A stretch of 36,326 nt of DNA from positions 1 through 36,326 of IMG/VR virus record IMGVR_UViG_3300032291_001037; one strand, written 5' to 3'. This document shows positions 28,038 through 34,359 of the stretch, piece after piece. The notes under the pieces were generated by a model, which saw only the letters and a list, made by a program, of their open reading frames with translations, had not been told where the DNA came from and did not search any database. The DNA is from a virus. Position 1 is the first letter of the stretch, and every line of letters begins with the position of its first letter. The translations under genes and the position numbers were made by a program.

Positions 28038-29069
28038 ATGAACGTATCAGACCAACTCCTTGACCTTTTGACCATCAGGCAGCTTCTTTTGGAGCGGATT
28101 ATTGCTGGCGAAAATATTGCGTTGAACAAGCAACTAGATAGCATTGCTGCGGAAATTACCAAGGCGCTAAAAGGCAAAGAGCTAACGGAATATCAGGGCA
28201 AACGTCTTGATAAGGCAATAGCAGAGCTAACTAGCATCATGAAGCTGGATGCGCCTGACCTTGCTGGCATTGCTACATCGGAAGCGTCATTTATGAACGG
28301 CGCGTTTGCCAGTGTAGGCATTGACGCAGTATTGCCAGCCACAAGCGTTATCGCAGAGATAGCCAAGTCATCGCTCACGCAGGGTGCTACCATTGGCACT
28401 TGGTTTAGCCAATTAAACGAAACGGCACGCTTCAATATTAATCGCGCTGTGAAGAATGGCGTGAGCCTTGGTTTGACCAATGCACAGATTGCCAAGTCAA
28501 TCATGGGGACTGGTGACAAAGGCAGTGAGCCTATGGCTAAGGCACGGCGCGATGCAATGGCTATCACACGCACAGCAACGCAGACTGTGGCTAATGACGT
28601 TCGCATGGCAAGCTACATGGAGAACGCTGACATCATCAAGGCCGTGCAATGGGTATCAACACTGGATAGCCGCACGTCAGAGATTTGCATTGCGCGTTCT
28701 GGCAAGACTTGGACATTTCCAGACTTTAAGCCCATAGGCCACAACATACCGTGGAATGGTGGGCCACCCGCACACTGGGCTTGCCGTTCAACATCTATTC
28801 CCGTTACGCGCTCAATGGCAGAGATAACGGGCAAAGCTAAAGACCAGATTGCGCCGCGCACCCGTGCAAGCATGGATGGCGCTGTAGCTCAAGACTTAAC
28901 CTTTGACCAATTCCTAAAGAACAAGCCGCCTGCTTTTGCAGATGAGATGCTAGGTAAGGGCCGCGCTGAACTTTGGCGGTCAGGCAAGATAACTTTAAGC
29001 CAGCTATTAGACCAGCGCGGCAATCCTTTGTCATTAACACAATTAGAAAGCAAATACGGGAAACCATGA
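28038..29069 (+). CDS. Head morphogenesis protein (Mu gpF-like minor head protein)
   Basis: A 343-residue protein. The C-terminal half shows the phage Mu F-type fold: RDAMAITRTATQTVANDVRM, VQWVSTLDSRTSEICIARSG, then GHNIPWNGGPPAHWACRS with the conserved Cys and His residues. The first 150 residues are helical. Such proteins sit at or inside the portal vertex and help capsid assembly or DNA ejection. It normally follows the portal gene directly, but here a 4.6-kb fibre cassette lies between them. Confidence 0.85.
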   Translation: MNVSDQLLDLLTIRQLLLERIIAGENIALNKQLDSIAAEITKALKGKELTEYQGKRLDKAIAELTSIMKLDAPDLAGIATSEASFMNGAFASVGIDAVLPATSVIAEIAKSSLTQGATIGTWFSQLNETARFNINRAVKNGVSLGLTNAQIAKSIMGTGDKGSEPMAKARRDAMAITRTATQTVANDVRMASYMENADIIKAVQWVSTLDSRTSEICIARSGKTWTFPDFKPIGHNIPWNGGPPAHWACRSTSIPVTRSMAEITGKAKDQIAPRTRASMDGAVAQDLTFDQFLKNKPPAFADEMLGKGRAELWRSGKITLSQLLDQRGNPLSLTQLESKYGKP

Positions 29070-29117
29070 CGTTATAGTCAAACATTTCTAAATGTGTTAA
29101 TAGCAAGCTAACGCGGA

Positions 29118-29168
29118 GGCAGAGCCAAAGCGCAAACCGCCCCAGAGGGGCAACAAAGTCCAGAGGAC
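29118..29168 (+). other. Three small hairpins with AGA loops before the scaffold gene
   Basis: GGC-AGA-GCC (29118-29126), GCCCC-AGA-GGGGC (29139-29151) and GTCC-AGA-GGAC (29158-29168) lie in a row in the 105-nt gap between the head morphogenesis and scaffold genes. The last one occupies the ribosome site region of the scaffold ATG at 29175. They could set scaffold translation or mRNA stability. Confidence 0.55.
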
Positions 29169-29174
29169 AAACCT

Positions 29175-29768
29175 ATGAGTGAAGATAAAATTGCAGAGTT
29201 AGAAGCAGCGATTGAGGTTCTTAGCGCAAAGAATAATCAGTTGCTGGGTGAAGTGAAGGTAGCAAAGGCGAAAGCCAAAGGTGCTGAAATTGACCCCGCC
29301 GAATACGCAGCATTGCAGAATGAAAATGAAATGCTGAAATCGGAGCTAACCAAGACCACAAAGGAAAGTGCCAAAGCGATTGAAACATTGAATGCTAGTT
29401 TGTCTGAGAAAGACGGCGCGTTGCAATCATATTTAATCGACAATGGCCTTAACGATGCGATGCTGAAAGCAGGTATCAAGCCAGAATTTATGTCGGCTGC
29501 AAAGGCGATGTTGAAGGCTAATACCAAGGTGACGGCAGAAAATGGTCAATATTCCGCACTCATGGGTGACAAGCCGTTGCTTGATGCAATTACTGAATGG
29601 GCCGCTAGTGACGAAGGCAAGCACTTCGTTTCTGCTCCCGCAAATTCTGGTGGTGGAGCCACTGGCGGAAACAGTAGTGGCACACCTATCGCACCCAAGG
29701 GCAACCTCGGCGGTGATAAAGGGCAGCGGGTAAACGCAATTAAAAATATGTTCCCTGACCTACCATAA
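29175..29768 (+). CDS. Capsid scaffolding protein
   Basis: A 197-residue acidic protein, mostly helical with a coiled coil over residues 1-85 (KIAELEAAIEVLSAKNNQLL, LKSELTKTTKESAKAIETL). A central segment (DNGLNDAMLKAGIKPEFMSA) is typical of siphovirus scaffolds, and the basic C-terminal helix (GQRVNAIKNMFPDLP) should bind coat protein. It lies directly before the major capsid gene. No protease motif is seen. Confidence 0.85.
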   Translation: MSEDKIAELEAAIEVLSAKNNQLLGEVKVAKAKAKGAEIDPAEYAALQNENEMLKSELTKTTKESAKAIETLNASLSEKDGALQSYLIDNGLNDAMLKAGIKPEFMSAAKAMLKANTKVTAENGQYSALMGDKPLLDAITEWAASDEGKHFVSAPANSGGGATGGNSSGTPIAPKGNLGGDKGQRVNAIKNMFPDLP

Positions 29769-29780
29769 GGATTTTAAGTT

Positions 29781-30752
29781 ATGTCACTTTCGCAAATGAA
29801 GGTATTCAATGAATACGTAATGCCAGCTACCATTGAGACGCTGGCTCAAATGGTCGATAAGTTTAATGGTGCATCCAACGGCGCAATCCGTTTGACCACC
29901 ACTGGCTTTGACGGCGACTTCTATCAAGAAAGCTTCTTCGCTGCCGTGCATAGCGCACAGCGCCGCGTTGACCGTTATGCTTCGCAAGCATCGGCAACTG
30001 CTACTGACCTCACGCAGCTTCAGTTGAACGGCGTTAAGGTTGCTGGTGGTTTCGGCCCAATCCGCTTTGAGCCTTCGCAGCTTACATGGTTGCAGAAGCC
30101 TACTTCGGAAGGCATTGAAGTTGCATCGCGTAACTTTGCTGAAGCTTTGATGGCTGACCAGTTGAACACCGCAATCGCTGCTCTTGTTGCTGCAATCGCC
30201 AACCAAGGCGCTGCAACGACTGTAGACGTTTCGGCTGATGCTGCTGTAACCTATGGCACGATGAACTCCGCCAACGCTTTGTTCGGTGACAATTCGTCGA
30301 GCATTGTTGCCAACGTCATGAACGGCGCTGCATATCACAAGCTGATTTCGCAGAACCTGACTAACGGCGCACAGTTGTTCGTTGCACAGAACGTGCAGGT
30401 TGTAGACATCCTTGGCCGTCCTGTCATCGTGACTGACGCCCCTGCGTTGTATGCTACTGGCACACCTAACAAGTCAAAGGTTCTTGGCTTGTCCGATGGT
30501 GCTGCTGTTGTTTATGATGGCGGTGACGTTATCAGCAACATCGAGACTAGCAACGGTCAGACCCGTATCGAAACCACGATGCAAGTCGATTACACCTTCG
30601 GCGTTGCCCTTAAGGGTTATAGCTGGGATGTAGCAAACGGTGGCAAGTCGCCAACGGATGCAGAACTTGCAACTGGTTCCAATTGGGACAAGGTTGCCAC
30701 CTCAATCAAGCACACTGCTGGTGTTCTTGCCATTGGTGATGCTGACGCATAA
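29781..30752 (+). CDS. Major capsid protein
   Basis: A 323-residue protein: MSLSQMKVFNEYVMPATIET, then GAIRLTTTGFDGDFYQESFF and a GPIRFEPSQLTWLQKPTSEG segment. It resembles the major capsid protein family of gp13-like coat proteins with HK97-type fold. The gene shows the strongest codon bias in the genome (for example many GCT and AAC codons), as expected for the most expressed virion protein. Scaffold lies 12 nt upstream. A hairpin follows the stop. Confidence 0.88.
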   Translation: MSLSQMKVFNEYVMPATIETLAQMVDKFNGASNGAIRLTTTGFDGDFYQESFFAAVHSAQRRVDRYASQASATATDLTQLQLNGVKVAGGFGPIRFEPSQLTWLQKPTSEGIEVASRNFAEALMADQLNTAIAALVAAIANQGAATTVDVSADAAVTYGTMNSANALFGDNSSSIVANVMNGAAYHKLISQNLTNGAQLFVAQNVQVVDILGRPVIVTDAPALYATGTPNKSKVLGLSDGAAVVYDGGDVISNIETSNGQTRIETTMQVDYTFGVALKGYSWDVANGGKSPTDAELATGSNWDKVATSIKHTAGVLAIGDADA

Positions 30753-30764
30753 GAGTAAAGGAAT

Positions 30765-30788
30765 GGGGCTGTCGCTAATGACAGCCCC
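30765..30788 (+). terminator. Stem-loop after the capsid gene
   Basis: A 9-bp perfect stem GGGGCTGTC (30765-30773) and GACAGCCCC (30780-30788) with a 6-nt loop. No T-run follows, so it may reduce read-through or protect the capsid mRNA 3' end instead of fully terminating. It begins 13 nt after the capsid stop; the next gene starts 24 nt after it. Confidence 0.6.
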
Positions 30789-30811
30789 TAACCTTATTAA
30801 AAGGATTGTTT

Positions 30812-31090
30812 ATGGCTAAAATCATTTATGAGCCGCATCCCATTAGCCCTGCACGTAAAGCTAAGTTGCAGGCAGAGGGCTATAAAATCATTGATGCTAT
30901 TTTTGCTCCAGCCGGAACGCCAGTGCATCAAAAATTGGACATAGAAGAATATGTCGAGCAAACCGCTGAACTTGAAGTTGAAGTAGAACTTGAAGCGGTA
31001 GATGAACCCGAAGAAGATGCGCTAGAAGCGTATGAAGCTAAGGAACCATCATCGAAGCCATCAAAGCGTGGCCGTCCAAAAAAGGATTAA
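30812..31090 (+). CDS. Capsid-neighbour protein with AT-hook-like tail
   Basis: A 92-residue protein. The N-terminal part (KIIYEPHPISPARKAKLQAE then GYKIIDAIFAPAG) looks like a small helical HeH/LEM-type fold often found after capsid genes. The middle is very acidic and the end is SKRGRPKKD, an AT-hook-like core. It may be a head decoration or DNA-contacting head protein. AAAAGGATTG lies before the ATG. Confidence 0.65.
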   Translation: MAKIIYEPHPISPARKAKLQAEGYKIIDAIFAPAGTPVHQKLDIEEYVEQTAELEVEVELEAVDEPEEDALEAYEAKEPSSKPSKRGRPKKD

Positions 31091-31093
31091 TAC

Positions 31094-31606
31094 ATGGCAT
31101 TCGTAGTCGAAACAGGTTCTGGTGTTCCAAACGCCAATAGTTATGCCAGCGTTTCGGCTGCGGATGGCTATGTTACTGACCGTGGCATTGCTGGCTGGTC
31201 AACGCTTTCAACCACACTAAAGGAACAGGCGCTGATAAATGCGACTGATTACCTTGAGGCTACTTACCGCGATGCGTGGAAGGGTAACCGCATTACCGCA
31301 ACACAATCGCTATCATGGCCGCGCTCTAACGTAATTGTTGATGGCTTCCTGCTAGATGCAAACATCGTGCCAGTGCCTGTAGTTTATTCCTGCATTGAAA
31401 TGGCTATCCGCGCTGCTGGCGGTGAAACGCTAATCGCTGACCAAGGCCAACGGGTAAAGCGCGAAAAGATTGACGTAATTGAGATTGAATATCAAGATTA
31501 TTCAGACCCAACGCAGCGTTACCCATTCGTCAACCGTATGTTGTCGGCTTACCTGCTTTCGTCATCTGACGGCAGCTTTGCACAGGTAAGAATAAACAGA
31601 GTATGA
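31094..31606 (+). CDS. Head-tail connector (DnaT-like/gp6-like)
   Basis: A 170-residue protein with the pattern ANSYASVSAADGYVTDRGIA, LINATDYLEATYRDAWKGNR, LSWPRSNVIVDG and VYSCIEMAIRAAG. It matches the DnaT-like connector family (gp6-type) that forms the first ring below the portal. It starts 3 nt after the previous stop and its own stop overlaps the next ATG (ATGA). Confidence 0.82.
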   Translation: MAFVVETGSGVPNANSYASVSAADGYVTDRGIAGWSTLSTTLKEQALINATDYLEATYRDAWKGNRITATQSLSWPRSNVIVDGFLLDANIVPVPVVYSCIEMAIRAAGGETLIADQGQRVKREKIDVIEIEYQDYSDPTQRYPFVNRMLSAYLLSSSDGSFAQVRINRV

Positions 31607-31956
31607 GCGCACAGGCACAAACTGCTGCTAGACTGCTTGCCAAATATGGCGAGGCTGTAACTGTCACCTTTACGGATTGGGCAGAATACGACCCTATAAC
31701 TGGCGCAGACGTTGGCAGTAGCACTACAAGCACGGTCAATGCCGTTGGCTACCCGTCCAAGTATCACACCAAGGACATAGATGGGGTAGTAATTCAAGCG
31801 GGTGATATACGGTTTATTATGGAGCTAATTACTCCAGAGCCTGTGATTGGTTGCCTTATTGAAATTAATGATACAACCTATCGCATCATGGATATTCAAA
31901 GCATTCGGCTATCAGGCCAAGACGTTATCTTTATTTGTCAGATGAGGGCAAACTAA
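31603..31956 (+). CDS. Head closure/head-tail joining protein
   Basis: A 117-residue beta-rich protein: RLLAKYGEAVTVTFTDWAEY, ITGADVGSSTTSTVNAVGYP and IRFIMELITPEPVIGCLIEI, then YRIMDIQSIRLSGQDVIFI. This is the usual pattern of head-closure proteins of the Siphovirus stopper type. ATGA overlap upstream, TAATG junction downstream. Its job is to seal the DNA-filled head and bind the tail. Confidence 0.78.
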   Translation: MSAQAQTAARLLAKYGEAVTVTFTDWAEYDPITGADVGSSTTSTVNAVGYPSKYHTKDIDGVVIQAGDIRFIMELITPEPVIGCLIEINDTTYRIMDIQSIRLSGQDVIFICQMRAN

Positions 31957-32126
31957 TGCAAATAGGCACACGAGTTTGGTTTCCGTCTGATTGGAATGTA
32001 GGCACGCTGGATAGCATCCTGCACAATACGCATGGCGAAGTTATAGCTTATATCCTTTTGCTAGATAATGGCGAAAAAGTGGCGGTAGATATGCAAATAG
32101 CGGAGCCTTTCGATGAGCCTTACTAA
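31956..32126 (+). CDS. Small protein between head closure and tail terminator genes
   Basis: A 56-residue protein, MQIGTRVWFPSDWNVGTLDS then AYILLLDNGEKVAVDMQIA. The ATG overlaps the upstream stop and the end overlaps the next gene by 14 nt, as expected for an operon gene. The composition suggests a small SH3-like beta barrel. No family is recognised. Confidence 0.65.
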   Translation: MQIGTRVWFPSDWNVGTLDSILHNTHGEVIAYILLLDNGEKVAVDMQIAEPFDEPY

Positions 32127-32508
32127 AATTGGCGCTGCACTATCAACACAACTGGCGACACTAGACCTGCCAACAGCGTGGGAAAACTCGCGCTTCAAGC
32201 CTACTGCGGGGCAAGTTTATCTGGCTGAAAGCCTTATAGCTGGCAACACGATTGCCGTAGGCTTCGCAAACCAAGCGTCAGATGAATATGGCGGCATCTA
32301 TCAAGTGCTGGTCTATTCACCCGCAGACGTTAGCAAGGGCATTGGCCGCGCAACTGCTGATACTGTGGCCGCTGCTTTTGTGCGTGGTGACAGGCTGGTT
32401 TATGATGATGTGACCGTGACCATCCTATCAACGTCACAATCCGCTGCATTCATGTCTGGTGACCGCTGGGTAATTCCAGTGTCAGTTACATACAGGGCGT
32501 TTCTGTGA
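32113..32508 (+). CDS. Tail terminator protein (DUF4128-like)
   Basis: A 131-residue protein: LTKIGAALSTQLATLDLPTA, WENSRFKPTAGQVYLAESLI, YGGIYQVLVYSPADVSKGIG. It matches the DUF4128 family of tail terminator proteins, which cap the tail tube and join it to the head. It overlaps the next gene by 4 nt (GTGA). Confidence 0.82.
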   Translation: MSLTKIGAALSTQLATLDLPTAWENSRFKPTAGQVYLAESLIAGNTIAVGFANQASDEYGGIYQVLVYSPADVSKGIGRATADTVAAAFVRGDRLVYDDVTVTILSTSQSAAFMSGDRWVIPVSVTYRAFL

Positions 32509-32891
32509 GCACATTTGCGCTAGACATAAGCAAGTTTGTAAAAAAGGCTGAAGGCAACGCAGATAAGGTGGTGCGTGAAATTTGCCTTAATTTGCTTAAA
32601 GACATAGTTTACGACACTCCTGTAGATAGTGGTAGGGCTAAGGCTAACTGGTTTACCTCTATAGGCTCACCGTCAAATCAAACCATTGAATTTGAGGGCG
32701 GTAAGTCACCGGCTGAAAGCTTGGCTATTGGTCGTGCCATGCCAGATATTGCCAAGGCTACTGGCAACGTATTTTGGATTAGTAACAATTTGCCATACAT
32801 ATACCGCCTTGAATTCGAAGGGTGGTCTAAGCAAGCAGAACGTGGTATGGTGCGAATTGCTATTGATAACATGAAGCGCGATTTGCGGTGA
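32505..32891 (+). CDS. HK97 gp10-like neck/tail completion protein
   Basis: A 128-residue protein starting at a GTG overlapping the preceding stop. The pattern DKVVREICLNLLKDIVYDTP then VDSGRAKANWFTSIGSPSNQ, and FWISNNLPYIYRLEFEGWS, is characteristic of the gp10 family of siphovirus neck proteins. Its usual position is before the major tail protein gene, as here. Confidence 0.85.
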   Translation: MSTFALDISKFVKKAEGNADKVVREICLNLLKDIVYDTPVDSGRAKANWFTSIGSPSNQTIEFEGGKSPAESLAIGRAMPDIAKATGNVFWISNNLPYIYRLEFEGWSKQAERGMVRIAIDNMKRDLR

Positions 32892-32948
32892 TTTGTTTAT
32901 CATTCGCAAAGAGTTTCATTTTTGTTTCTTCATGCATGGAGGTTTTTA

Positions 32949-33404
32949 ATGTCTGATATTGTTTCTTCGGTTGGGACGATTGTTTCCGTTTCCGCCACTG
33001 CCCCCGCAACTTATGATGCTACGGGTTTTGCTGCTCTTACTTGGTCTGCTTGCGGTGAGCTTTCTGACTTGCCAGCGTTCGGCGCAGAGGCTGCTCTTGC
33101 CACTCACACGCCACTTGGCACTGGTATCGTTGCCAAGCGCCGTGGTTCTCTGAACTATGGTTCCGTTACGCTTGCAATGGCATCTTCGTTTGAAGATACA
33201 GGCCAAGGCGTATTGAAGACCGCTGGTGAAGCTGCCGCTGGTTCTGACGCGCAGGTATCCGTTAAGGTTGCTCTCGTAACTGGTGAAATTCAGTATTTCA
33301 CTGCACAGGTTATGTCATACAAAACGAATGTCGGTAACGCTGACGCTATCACTATGGCTGAAGTTACACTTGAAATTGACAATTCGGTCGTTAAGGTAGA
33401 CTAA
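32949..33404 (+). CDS. Major tail (tube) protein
   Basis: A 151-residue Ala/Ser/Thr/Val-rich beta protein: GTIVSVSATAPATYDATGFA, LTWSACGELSDLPAFGAEAA, HTPLGTGIVAKRRGSLNYGS. This is the pattern of a short siphovirus tail tube protein. The ATG at 32949 has a strong GGAGG ribosome site 7 nt upstream; the longer frame to 32922 includes this site. Codon use resembles that of the capsid gene, consistent with high expression. A strong RNA structure follows the stop. Confidence 0.85.
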   Translation: MSDIVSSVGTIVSVSATAPATYDATGFAALTWSACGELSDLPAFGAEAALATHTPLGTGIVAKRRGSLNYGSVTLAMASSFEDTGQGVLKTAGEAAAGSDAQVSVKVALVTGEIQYFTAQVMSYKTNVGNADAITMAEVTLEIDNSVVKVD

Positions 33405-33416
33405 CGACATAAAAGC

Positions 33417-33470
33417 TTCCCTGCCGTGGCTGCGTCCGACTACGGCAGGGGAGAACTTTAATCGGACGCA
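33417..33470 (+). other. Predicted H-type pseudoknot after the tail tube gene
   Basis: Stem 1 is CCCTGCCGT (33419-33427) with ACGGCAGGG (33442-33450), extendable by two pairs. Its loop holds TGCGTCCGA (33431-33439), which is the exact complement of TCGGACGCA at 33462-33470. Two 9-bp helices therefore interleave as in an H-type pseudoknot, or compete as alternative hairpins. It ends 17 nt before the ATG at 33488, close to the GGAG ribosome site. Confidence 0.7.
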
Positions 33471-33487
33471 TCGGATGGAGTTTTAAT

Positions 33488-33895
33488 ATGTCTTTTGACT
33501 TAAATTCACTAAAGCCAGTAATGGCTGACGACGGCGCTGTTCTTAAAATCGTGCATCCCGAAACGGAAGAAGTTATTGAGGGCATGACTATCACACTGCT
33601 TGGGCAGGATAGTAAGGTCTATCGCAAGCTTCAAATGAGCAAGCAACAGGCTGCATTGAACCGTATTTCTAAGGGCAAGAAGGCTGTCGATTTTGACGCT
33701 GAAAAGCTCGCTGAAGATAGCATTGACGATTTGGTCAAGCTGACAACTGCATGGTCTGGCTTTACTCTTAATGGTAAAGACCTTGAATGCACACCTGAGA
33801 ATGTTCGCACAGTCTATGCTGATTGGTCGTGGATTAAAGAGCAGGTGCAGGAGTTTGTTGGCAATCGCGCCAACTTTTTTCGCGCGAACGATTGA
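33488..33895 (+). CDS. Tail assembly chaperone (gpG-like, 0-frame product)
   Basis: A 135-residue protein, SFDLNSLKPVMADDGAVLKI, then MTITLLGQDSKVYRKLQMSK and DDLVKLTTAWSGFTLNG. This is the usual pattern of the shorter tail assembly chaperone that lies between tail tube and tape measure genes. It ends at a TGA shortly after a TTTTTTC run that permits frameshifting into the 33876-34319 frame. The chaperone pair coats the tape measure protein during tail assembly and is not in the virion. GGAG lies before the ATG. Confidence 0.85.
   Translation: MSFDLNSLKPVMADDGAVLKIVHPETEEVIEGMTITLLGQDSKVYRKLQMSKQQAALNRISKGKKAVDFDAEKLAEDSIDDLVKLTTAWSGFTLNGKDLECTPENVRTVYADWSWIKEQVQEFVGNRANFFRAND
33875..33881 (+). 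other. Candidate +1/-2 programmed frameshift site
   Basis: In the 0 frame the sequence reads AAC TTT TTT CGC with the stop at 33893-33895. The downstream frame reads ACT TTT TTC GCG. Moving from the first to the second needs a +1 (equally -2) shift, which the TTTTTTC run allows. A -1 shift, used by lambda, would lead into a different frame. Confidence 0.65.
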
Positions 33896-34319
33896 ACAAC
33901 TAACCGTATTCGTCAAGCACGCTGCTTGGCTGAACACAATACCGTCTAAGGCCAAGCGCCCAAGACGTGAAACCAAGTCGGACGCCATGCCTCATATTGA
34001 GGCTGGCGCTCACTTGCTTGAAATATTATTTGAGGTTGGCCCTGCCAAGCCATCTGGCATGGGTGGGCAAATTGGCATTGATGAGATTGACCTCGTTGCG
34101 TGGCAATACAACCAAGGCATTAGCCTGACACCGTGGGAAGCCAAGGCTGTCCGCACGCTATCTAAGGAATATGCGTATATGCTGGGGCAGGCCAGTGAAG
34201 CTAATTGCCCCGCACCTTGGGTAGACCCATCTATCATGACAGAAGAACGGCGGCAGAAAATTGCTGAAGCAATGTCATCTTGGTCAGATAAACTTAATGT
34301 GGGCAAGACAAGCCGATAG
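33876..34319 (+). CDS. Tail assembly chaperone extension (gpT-like, by frameshift)
   Basis: This frame supplies the C-terminal part of the longer tail chaperone: ARTIEQLTVFVKHAAWLNTI, MPHIEAGAHLLEILFEVG, IDEIDLVAWQYNQGISLTPW and EAKAVRTLSKEYAYMLGQAS. The frame is open upstream to 33771 but the residues there look random, and no start with a ribosome site lies near the junction; the first in-frame ATG is 33987. I therefore treat it as a fused product starting at 33488. A separately started protein from 33987 remains possible. Confidence 0.75.
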   Translation, partial: FFARTIEQLTVFVKHAAWLNTIPSKAKRPRRETKSDAMPHIEAGAHLLEILFEVGPAKPSGMGGQIGIDEIDLVAWQYNQGISLTPWEAKAVRTLSKEYAYMLGQASEANCPAPWVDPSIMTEERRQKIAEAMSSWSDKLNVGKTSR

Positions 34320-34359
34320 TTTTGCGCTATAAGCAATCAACTTTGAATGGGGTTACAGC

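Noticed and set aside
29784-30338. Minus-strand frame of 184 codons opposite the capsid gene
   Set aside because: Shadow of a strongly biased coding region; the plus-strand capsid assignment is clear.
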